From DATEUP01 sp041485285 (GTDB lineage: Archaea; Thermoplasmatota; DTKX01; DATEUP01): 6,855 bases of DNA. Of the stretch, positions 1-4,076 are shown piece by piece. Where the stretch lies: assembly GCA_041485285.1 (NCBI GenBank), contig JBGPJF010000107.1, positions 1 to 6,855 on the forward strand. The letters are read 5' to 3'. Numbering within the stretch: position 1 is the first letter of the stretch; every line of letters begins with the position of its first letter. The notes beneath the pieces were generated by a model that searched no databases, was not told the DNA's origin, and saw nothing but the letters and a program-made list of their open reading frames with translations. The translations under genes were made by a program, and so were the position numbers.

Positions 1-153
1 CCTGAGGTTCAGCTGATTCGGCCACCAATCGCTGTTCGACCGCATTCCGACGTTCGTCGTTCCGTGCACGACGGGGCACTTGTCGGCGCTCTTCTCCATC
101 GTTGCGTTCACATGATCCTTCGATCCGTGCGGGTCCCTGTCGACCGGTGCCAT
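1..153 (-). CDS. katG: Catalase-peroxidase KatG, N-terminal 51 residues (partial, runs off left edge)
   Basis: This is the start of a bifunctional haem catalase-peroxidase, which destroys hydrogen peroxide and oxidises organic donors in the cytoplasm. Translation from the ATG at 153 is open to the window edge. It shows a short variable leader, then KCPVVHG at residues 26-32 and RSNSDWWPNQLNLR at residues 38-51. Both are signature segments of KatG N termini (KCPxxHG, then DWWPNQL). The catalytic Arg/Trp/His distal pocket and haem-binding His lie further left and cannot be seen. The start is well fixed: GGAGG at 164-160 sits 6 nt before the ATG and the frame begins there. The upstream region holds an AT-rich patch, a tandem repeat and a hairpin that could be peroxide- or metal-responsive control elements (inference). 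KatG is widespread in bacteria and patchy in archaea, usually by transfer, so it does not settle the host. Confidence 0.93.
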   Translation of the reverse strand, partial: MAPVDRDPHGSKDHVNATMEKSADKCPVVHGTTNVGMRSNSDWWPNQLNLR

Positions 154-159
154 CGCATT

Positions 160-164
160 CCTCC
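160..164 (-). promoter_or_regulatory. Shine-Dalgarno site of katG
   Basis: On the minus strand GGAGG (within GAGGGGGAGGA) lies 6 nt before the ATG at 153. It decides the katG start and shows that the mRNA has a leader. Confidence 0.8.
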
Positions 165-236
165 CCCTCGTCTCTCCCTTAACTCAGGCCGGGGGCGTGC
201 GGGCCCTCTCGGACTTTCATGTACCCGGACCGCTGG

Positions 237-254
237 GACGGGGTTTTCCCCGTC
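237..254. repeat. Perfect inverted repeat in the katG 5' region
   Basis: The arms GACGGGG and CCCCGTC are separated by four T (plus strand) or four A (minus strand), giving a 7-bp perfect stem with a tetraloop. It lies 83 nt upstream of the katG start, where it could act as a leader hairpin or a dyad operator. No T tract follows on either strand, so it does not look like an intrinsic terminator. Confidence 0.65.
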
Positions 255-261
255 GAACATG

Positions 262-291
262 CGGATGTCGGAAATACGGATGTCGAAAATA
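262..291. repeat. 15-bp tandem duplication upstream of katG
   Basis: Two adjacent copies of CGGATGTCGGAAATA (262-276) and CGGATGTCGAAAATA (277-291) differ at one base. They are AT-richer than the surroundings, and the second copy overlaps a TATA-like stretch on the minus strand. Two phased half-sites of this kind are typical of a repressor operator, but the regulator is unknown. Confidence 0.7.
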
Positions 292-292
292 A
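286..292 (-). promoter_or_regulatory. Candidate TATA-like promoter element for katG
   Basis: On the minus strand TTATTTT stands out in a GC-rich background. If it is an archaeal TATA box, transcription would start about 26 nt downstream near 263, leaving a leader of about 110 nt that includes the hairpin at 237-254. The 15-bp repeats would then overlap the box and the start site, a usual place for an archaeal repressor. The match to consensus is weak. Confidence 0.3.
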
Positions 293-432
293 GGGTTATC
301 ATCGGATAGCGGTTGCTCATTGGGGCTTTGGTGGTGTTCCGCAGCCGTTTCCCGCCCCCGAAGCAGCACCGCGCGTCCCTCCCGGGTACGCGGCGTAGGA
401 TCAACTCCTTCTCGCTGAGGATGTGGTCCGCC

Positions 433-519
433 TTCCCCGGCGCCTTCGCCGGCGGCACGCTTTTCCTTTGCGTTCTCTTCGGCGGACCCCTCACAGGCGC
501 TTCGCTAAACCCCGCGCGC
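433..519 (+). pseudogene. Relic of a second aquaporin (segment ending at the second NPA motif)
   Basis: In the plus frame, residues FPGAFAGGTLFLCVLF followed by GGPLTGASLNPAR match the intact aquaporin downstream (LSGALIGGTLFACILW then GGPWTGGSMNPAR). Counting from GA to NPAR, 19 of 27 residues agree with no gap. That segment forms the sixth-helix side of the pore and the second NPA half-helix. Nothing recognisable as MIP precedes it, and the match stops exactly after NPAR, where the intact protein has SLGPAF. At DNA level the two copies share only short identical runs such as CGGCGGCACGCT, so this is a diverged paralogue and not a recent duplication. It has no first NPA motif and no full set of helices, so it cannot make a channel. 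The surrounding open frame (313-729) is otherwise antisense to the methyltransferase fragment. Confidence 0.75.
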
Positions 520-522
520 GCG
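513..522. other. CG-dinucleotide tract at the aquaporin/methyltransferase junction
   Basis: Five CG dinucleotides in a row mark the point where homology changes. The plus-strand NPAR of the aquaporin relic ends at 519, and the minus-strand methyltransferase AFARA begins at 524-513. Both families use GCGCGCG-type codons here, so the exact break cannot be placed. It suggests joining through short homology, or an assembly join at the same tract. Confidence 0.55.
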
Positions 523-859
523 AACGCCGCCGCCGGGGTGCGCAGGATGGTCGGCGAAGTGTCGATCCCCACCACGAGGCCAGCCGCTCCAACGCGCTGG
601 GCGGCCGCCCTCGTGACGGCGCCCGGGCCGCAGGCGATGTCGAGGACGCGAGCACCGCCCGTGATGGATGCGCCCTCGAGGGCTCCCTCGGCCGAGACGG
701 CCAAAATCGGCGCGACGTTCTCCGAATAGGCAAGCGCGCAGCGCTCGAAAGCCGCCTCCCACGCCTCGGCCCACGCCAGTACGGCGCTTCCCTTCTCCAC
801 GTCCTTTGAAGAATGATCGAGGCAAAAAGGGCGCGGGCCCGAAAAAAGGCGACGTGCAG

Positions 860-866
860 TTTATTA
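860..866 (+). promoter_or_regulatory. Candidate TATA box for the aquaporin gene
   Basis: TTTATTA in an otherwise GC-rich stretch resembles an archaeal TATA box. Transcription would then begin about 26 nt downstream, near 889, giving a very short leader for a GTG start at 897 or about 43 nt for the GTG at 933. Confidence 0.4.
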
Positions 867-932
867 CGTGGGTGCGGTTTTGAAGGGTGTCGCCGAGTGC
901 GAGCCGCCGTTAGCGCGGACGGCCGGCTGCGG

Positions 933-1820
933 GTGGGGAACGAGTTGGCAGGGGGAATCTCGGAAGCGGACTTCAAGAAGTACTTCGCGGAAGCGATTGG
1001 CACATTTTTCCTTACGATGGGCGGAATGCTTTCCATCGTCGGCGCCGGCGACATGGTCGGCATCGCCGCGGCATCCGGCGCCATCTTGGGGGTGATGATC
1101 TACGTCTTCGGACCGATTTCCGGCGGCCACTTCAATCCGGCCATTTCCACGGCTCTGTTCATTCAAAAGAAGCTCGCGGCCCGGGACTACATGTTCTATC
1201 TCGTTTTCCAGGTTGTAGGGGCGACCATTGGTGCGATGATGGCAGTGGCCGTCGTTCCGTTGGCACCCTGGGGGACGAGCGCCCAGGCCGGCGCTACCCT
1301 TGGATTACTCACGCGTGACCCCATCCCTCCGACCTACACCTTCAACCCCGGGGGCGCCCTGATCCTCGAGATTCTCATGACTTTCATGCTCGCGACGACG
1401 TATTCGATGGTCGTGGCCGGCCGCGAGAAGATGGCCCCCCTGTCGGGTGCGCTCATCGGCGGCACGCTGTTTGCCTGCATCCTCTGGGGCGGGCCGTGGA
1501 CGGGCGGATCGATGAACCCGGCGCGGTCGCTTGGCCCCGCGTTCGTGTCGGGGACCAACCAGGTCATTTGGGCTTCGATGTGGCTATACATCGTAGGCCC
1601 GCTCATCGGCGGCGCCCTGGCGGCGTTCGGCTTCATGTGGTTCCGCGGCGACCTTAAGATTCACCTGTCGGTCGGGTCGTCGGCGCCCGCTGCGCCCCCG
1701 CCGCCCCCGCTTCCCCCTCCCCCGTCCCAGGGCGGGCTCCCCGCGCCGCCAACGCAACCGCCGCTCCCGGCACCGATCATGAGCCCGTCAAACCAAGATC
1801 AGCCGAGGTCCGGCATCTGA
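933..1820 (+). CDS. Aquaporin / MIP-family channel with proline-rich C-terminal tail
   Basis: This is a six-helix membrane channel for water or small neutral solutes, acting as a tetramer in the cytoplasmic membrane. With the GTG at 933 as residue 1 (295 aa), the first helix carries FAEAIGTFFL (18-27). The two NPA half-helices are SGGHFNPAI (63-71) and TGGSMNPARSLGPAF (190-204), and conserved Glu residues sit at 20 and 146. Counting from the NPA motifs, the selectivity-filter positions are S48, I183, G192 and R198. That is wider than water-strict AqpZ (F/H/T/R) and resembles plant TIP-type filters. After the last helix (about 212-236) comes a 45-residue tail rich in Pro (250-295), not usual in the family. 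The start is uncertain: an in-frame ATG at 813, GTG at 897, GTG at 933 and TTG at 945 are possible and none has a strong Shine-Dalgarno. Residues coded before 933 are basic and unlike MIP. The gene converges on the zinc ribbon gene, with 5 nt between stop codons. Confidence 0.93.
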   Translation: MGNELAGGISEADFKKYFAEAIGTFFLTMGGMLSIVGAGDMVGIAAASGAILGVMIYVFGPISGGHFNPAISTALFIQKKLAARDYMFYLVFQVVGATIGAMMAVAVVPLAPWGTSAQAGATLGLLTRDPIPPTYTFNPGGALILEILMTFMLATTYSMVVAGREKMAPLSGALIGGTLFACILWGGPWTGGSMNPARSLGPAFVSGTNQVIWASMWLYIVGPLIGGALAAFGFMWFRGDLKIHLSVGSSAPAAPPPPPLPPPPSQGGLPAPPTQPPLPAPIMSPSNQDQPRSGI

Positions 1821-1825
1821 CGGCG

Positions 1826-1975
1826 TCATTCCTCCTCGGCGTCGCCGAGGAGCGTCCCGCAAGCCGGGCAGAAGCGGTCGAGCGTGGACACCGGCGACGA
1901 GCAGTTCGGGCAAAAGTCCGGCGCCACGGCACTGAGACCGCGGCGCGCGCGCGGCGCCTTTGCGCGCCTGCCCAT
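1826..1975 (-). CDS. Small zinc ribbon protein (49 aa)
   Basis: A 49-residue protein has a basic N terminus (MGRRAKAPRARR) and then one zinc ribbon, CPNC at residues 23-26 and CPAC at 37-40 (C-x2-C-x10-C-x2-C), ending in an acidic GDAEEE. Such CPxC ribbons bind one zinc and are common as small stand-alone proteins or as C-terminal tags in archaea. The partner (nucleic acid or protein) cannot be told. The ATG at 1975 lies 14 nt after the CoA-binding gene's stop. The stop codon runs into GAGGGGG, which could be a rather distant Shine-Dalgarno, so the two genes are probably co-transcribed. An in-frame extension up to 2161 exists but would lie wholly inside the CoA-binding gene and is Arg-rich, so it is not used. 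The last codons hold a perfect palindrome (1832-1852). Confidence 0.72.
   Translation of the reverse strand: MGRRAKAPRARRGLSAVAPDFCPNCSSPVSTLDRFCPACGTLLGDAEEE
1832..1852. repeat. Perfect 10-bp-arm palindrome at the convergent gene ends
   Basis: The arms CTCCTCGGCG and CGCCGAGGAG are separated by a single T. It covers the last codons of the zinc ribbon gene and starts 12 nt after the aquaporin stop. As RNA it forms a hairpin on either strand, so it could mark the 3' ends of both convergent transcripts. No T tract follows on either side, so termination is not shown. Confidence 0.6.
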
Positions 1976-1989
1976 CCGTGTGCGCCCCC

Positions 1990-2397
1990 TCAGGCCTTCC
2001 AATCGAAGACGCGCTTGTATTCGATGCGCAAACACCGGTCTTCGACGTACTGGATTCCGGCGGCGTGCACGATCTCCTTCGCGCGGGGATTCGTGATCCC
2101 CAGCTGGAGCCAAACCGCTCGCGGCTTGATCTTGACAGCCGCCTCCGCGACCTTGTCGCACTCGGGGCCCGGGCGGAACACGTTCACGATGTCGACTTTC
2201 TCGGTCACGTCGGTGATCGCCTTGTGCACCTTGAGGCCCAGGATCTCCGTTGCCGTCGGGTTCACGGGGACGATGTGGTACCCGTGGTCCATCAAGAACT
2301 TCGGCACCGTGTGCGCTTCCTTCTCGGGGTTCGCGCTCATCCCAACGACGGCAATCGTCTTGGAGCTCTTGAGGAGGTCAGCGATGGCGTCGGTCAT
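1990..2397 (-). CDS. CoA-binding domain protein (YccU type)
   Basis: A 135-residue stand-alone CoA-binding domain (CoA_binding_2 type, the YccU family), a Rossmann fold related to the CoA-binding part of succinyl-CoA synthetase. The nucleotide-binding loop is TIAVVGMSANPEKEAHTV (14-31). The second strand is HIVPVNPT (41-48), followed by EILGLKVHKAITDV (51-64), which contains the usual LG.K.... pattern. Further segments are VNVFRPGPEC (71-80), VWLQLGI (95-101) and the C-terminal EDRCLRIEYKR (119-129) with the family's conserved Cys and EY. Length is normal. The physiological role of the family is not settled; binding of CoA or a CoA-linked modification is the usual proposal. The ATG at 2397 is preceded by GGGGAG with a 5-nt gap. 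It follows the thioredoxin-like gene by 60 nt that hold a terminator-like hairpin, and it is followed closely by the zinc ribbon gene. Confidence 0.92.
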   Translation of the reverse strand: MTDAIADLLKSSKTIAVVGMSANPEKEAHTVPKFLMDHGYHIVPVNPTATEILGLKVHKAITDVTEKVDIVNVFRPGPECDKVAEAAVKIKPRAVWLQLGITNPRAKEIVHAAGIQYVEDRCLRIEYKRVFDWKA

Positions 2398-2433
2398 GGC
2401 AACTCCCCGAGGGCCCGAGCCTTGCGGCGGGAC

Positions 2434-2455
2434 AAAAAGCCTCGCCCCGCGAGGC
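2434..2455 (-). terminator. Intrinsic-type terminator after the thioredoxin-like gene
   Basis: On the minus strand GCCTCGC, loop GGG, GCGAGGC is followed at once by five T. The 7-bp GC-only stem begins 3 nt after the stop codon at 2458. This would end the four-gene unit, or reduce read-through into the CoA-binding gene. The same T tract could alternatively serve as a weak TATA-like element for that gene. Confidence 0.6.
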
Positions 2456-2457
2456 CT

Positions 2458-2787
2458 TCAAGGCGGCCGGCGGGGGCGCTGCTCCAGGGCCGCGGCCACC
2501 ATCTCGGCCGGCGGGGCATCGTACGACTTCCCCTTCCACCGGTAGGTGCGCGAGAAGAGGCCGACCTCGGGGAAGTCCGCAAGGCCCGCAGGGTCGATGT
2601 CGCGCCCCCGGACGCGCAGCGTGGGCGACCCGTGGAAGTCCAAGGCCGCGGCGTCCCTAGCATGTCGCACACGCAGCATGGCCGGGTTGCCGGGCAGGCC
2701 CGCCGCCCGCATCGCGTCGATGGCCCGTTCGCGCGCGCGCCGATACGCGGGACAGCCCGCGAAGTAGAGGATCTCGACGTCGGCCAC
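2458..2787 (-). CDS. Thioredoxin-fold protein with a single active-site Cys
   Basis: A 109-residue protein with the outline of a thioredoxin fold. The first strand and active-site turn read VEILYFAGCPAYRRA (4-18), with one Cys (C12) where oxidoreductases have CxxC. The cis-proline loop is FHGSPTLRVRGRDIDP (51-66), with S54-P55-T56. Small proteins with a 'YF.GCP....A' start and 'GSPT.R..G.DI.P' middle are known as thioredoxin-like, sometimes labelled alkylmercury lyase-like or DF-family. The catalytic role is not established, and the Tyr in place of the second Cys argues against ordinary dithiol exchange. The GTG start at 2787 is supported by GAGGTGG, 4 nt upstream, which overlaps the TGA of the upstream 321-aa gene. 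The two are therefore translationally coupled (9-nt spacer). The C terminus (EQRPRRPP) is basic and short. A hairpin with T tract follows. Confidence 0.75.
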   Translation of the reverse strand: MADVEILYFAGCPAYRRARERAIDAMRAAGLPGNPAMLRVRHARDAAALDFHGSPTLRVRGRDIDPAGLADFPEVGLFSRTYRWKGKSYDAPPAEMVAAALEQRPRRPP

Positions 2788-2796
2788 CGCGCCACC

Positions 2797-3762
2797 TCAA
2801 GCCATGGGCAATTGGTTGCTTGCCTCGACGATCCCCTCGAGCTTCCCGCCACGGAAGGTCGCAGAAAACGGCGCGCGCCGCTTGAGGCGATTTCGCAGCC
2901 GTGCGGCCCCGGGGTCGTCCCGGTGGAGCTCGACCTCCAACAGGGCTTCGCCGTCCGGCGCGATGCAAAGCGCGAGCGCTCCCGCGCGCGCCGCGTTGCC
3001 CGGAGCGCGCAAGGGCTCGAAGAGGATGCGCCGCTCCCCGCCGGCCGCACGCCAATAGGGAACCACGTGCGACCCGCCCCGCTCGGCGGCCGTGGCGACT
3101 TCGGCAAGCGTTGGGGCTTTGCCCTCGGCAAACGCGTCCGCCCGCCAGGCGACAGGGGGCAACGGCGGTTGGCGAGCGCCCTTGCCCGCCGCCGCGCTTT
3201 CGAGGATGCGGCCTTCGCGCTCCAAGAATGCGGTCAGCGCCCAGCGCGAAAGGCCCGGCCGGCCGCGCAGCAGGTCGGCAAGCGCCCCGCACGCGGCGGC
3301 GATGGCCCGCGCCCCTTCGGCGGGGGGCACCGGCGCGACGGCCGCGTACGATTCGAGCGGCGCACCCACGTGCAATTGCCCTTCCACCGCGGCAAGCGAA
3401 AGCGCGCCGCGTCCGCCCGAGAGCGGGACCGAGAATTCGCCCTCGCCGTAGAGCGCGAGCACCGTGGCGCTCGCCATCTGGCCGACCACGTAAGCGACCG
3501 GCTGGTCCAAGGCGACCTCCACGGGCGGGTCCGCCTTGAGGCCCCGTTCGCGGCGCAAAAAGTCCAGCATCGGGTCGGGGAGAAACGGGACGCCGACGGT
3601 CAGCGTCAGCCGCCCACGCAGGTGCTCGCGGTCGAAATCGGCAGGCGGCGTTTTGCCGGCATTGTCGAGGGCCGCAAGCGCGCTTTCCGCCCGTTCCAAT
3701 TCCGCCCGAGGGACCTCGAACCGGATCCGCAGCGGCGCGGCCTTGCGCTCCCCGGGCTCCAC
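2797..3762 (-). CDS. Hypothetical soluble protein, 321 aa, unrecognised
   Basis: I do not recognise this family. The protein has no membrane segment or signal peptide. Its N-terminal part (1-80) is charged, with LRIRFEVPRAELERAESALAAL-type helix content. A middle part has strand-like segments (RLTLTVGVPF 51-60, ATVLALYGEGEFSVPL 99-114, LAAVEGQLHVGAPL 123-136). Then follow an Ala-rich helix (150-165), a segment LSRWALTAFLEREGRIL (171-187), and a C-terminal strand-rich part with ERRILFEPLRAP (243-254), ALCIAPDGEALLEVELHRDD (264-283) and ATFRGGKLEGIVEA (301-314). Cysteines are few (C158, C266), so metal binding is unlikely. The start is the GTG at 3762, 11 nt after the TGA of the small membrane gene and just behind GGGGGGAG. 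An ATG-started extension (to 3912) would lie inside that gene and is rejected. Its position between membrane proteins and a thioredoxin-like protein suggests it works with them at the membrane (inference). Confidence 0.78.
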   Translation of the reverse strand: MEPGERKAAPLRIRFEVPRAELERAESALAALDNAGKTPPADFDREHLRGRLTLTVGVPFLPDPMLDFLRRERGLKADPPVEVALDQPVAYVVGQMASATVLALYGEGEFSVPLSGGRGALSLAAVEGQLHVGAPLESYAAVAPVPPAEGARAIAAACGALADLLRGRPGLSRWALTAFLEREGRILESAAAGKGARQPPLPPVAWRADAFAEGKAPTLAEVATAAERGGSHVVPYWRAAGGERRILFEPLRAPGNAARAGALALCIAPDGEALLEVELHRDDPGAARLRNRLKRRAPFSATFRGGKLEGIVEASNQLPMA

Positions 3763-3773
3763 GGACTCCCCCC

Positions 3774-4076
3774 TCAGGTTTTCGGCGGCAGCGGGTTGAA
3801 AAATCGGATTCCGATCGGCGCGCCGATGAACAGCGCGAAGACGAGCGCGACCAGGGCCGCCGCCTGGAGCTTCTCGGAGGTGATGGGGTTCCCGCGCACG
3901 GCGGCCTCCCACACCAGCGTCACGCCGAAGACGAGGAAGAAAATCCAGAGCGGCACCATCCGGTACGTCAGCATGCGGGCCGCCTGCCGGCGGCCGTCCG
4001 CCTCGGATGGCTGGGGGGCTGGCGGCGCGGCGCCTTTCGCCTGCGGCTCCCCTTCGGTCACGGCCTTAGCGCTCAT
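3774..4076 (-). CDS. Small two-helix membrane protein (100 aa), unknown function
   Basis: A 100-residue protein has a hydrophilic Ala/Pro-rich N-terminal part (1-38), a first membrane helix MVPLWIFFLVFGVTLVW (40-56), a short loop (AAVRGNPITSEK) and a second helix around 71-90 (AAALVALVFALFIGAPIGI), ending in RFFNPLPPKT. Positive charges at 29-39 and 91 suggest both ends lie in the cytoplasm. No family was recognised. The start overlaps the stop of the upstream PH-like membrane gene by ATGA, and GGAG lies 8 nt before the ATG, so translation is coupled. Its stop is followed at once by the Shine-Dalgarno of the 321-aa gene. The size and coupling suggest a subunit that sits with the upstream membrane protein. 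Confidence 0.85.
   Translation of the reverse strand: MSAKAVTEGEPQAKGAAPPAPQPSEADGRRQAARMLTYRMVPLWIFFLVFGVTLVWEAAVRGNPITSEKLQAAALVALVFALFIGAPIGIRFFNPLPPKT

Larger units (their letters stand above)
154..432. other. Non-coding stretch between katG and the aquaporin relic
   Basis: Apart from the katG ribosome site, hairpin and tandem repeat listed separately, I see no supported gene here. Open frames cross it on both strands but their products are Arg/Pro-rich and match nothing. The part 310-430 lies just before the aquaporin relic and has no recognisable MIP sequence, so the relic's N-terminal side is lost. Confidence 0.5.
108..800 (-). pseudogene. Truncated class I SAM-dependent methyltransferase (real homology about 511-800)
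   Basis: The GTG at 800 opens a frame whose first ~96 residues are a clear class I (Rossmann-fold) methyltransferase N terminus. Helices precede motif I VLDIACGPG (residues 52-60), the SAM-binding glycine loop. The second strand VVGIDTSP (76-83) carries the acidic residue that binds the SAM ribose. After AAFARAG (91-97) the expected continuation (about 150-180 more residues with the remaining strands and the substrate side) is missing. The frame instead runs antisense through the aquaporin relic and katG's leader to a stop at 108, overlapping the katG start by 46 nt. These ~130 trailing residues are Arg/Pro-rich and match nothing I recognise. No good Shine-Dalgarno precedes the GTG. The substrate cannot be told. 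It is divergent from the intact aquaporin. A truncated product might be made, but it should be inactive. Confidence 0.72.

Noticed and set aside
262..291. Tandem repeat as the start of a CRISPR array
   Set aside because: There are only two adjacent 15-bp copies with no spacers.
313..729. A 138-residue plus-strand frame as a real aquaporin-like gene
   Set aside because: Only the 29 residues at 433-519 resemble a MIP channel; the rest is non-coding upstream sequence and the antisense of a methyltransferase.
813..932. ATG at 813 as the aquaporin start
   Set aside because: The added 40 residues are Arg/Ala/Cys-rich, unlike any MIP N terminus, and the TATA-like box at 860-866 would lie inside the gene. 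Not fully excluded.
1976..2161. Extension of the zinc ribbon protein to 2161
   Set aside because: The added 62 residues are the off-frame reading of the CoA-binding gene, Arg-rich and without motif.
3763..3912. Extension of the 321-aa protein to an ATG at 3912
   Set aside because: It would overlap the small membrane gene almost halfway; the GTG at 3762 has a Shine-Dalgarno and normal spacing.
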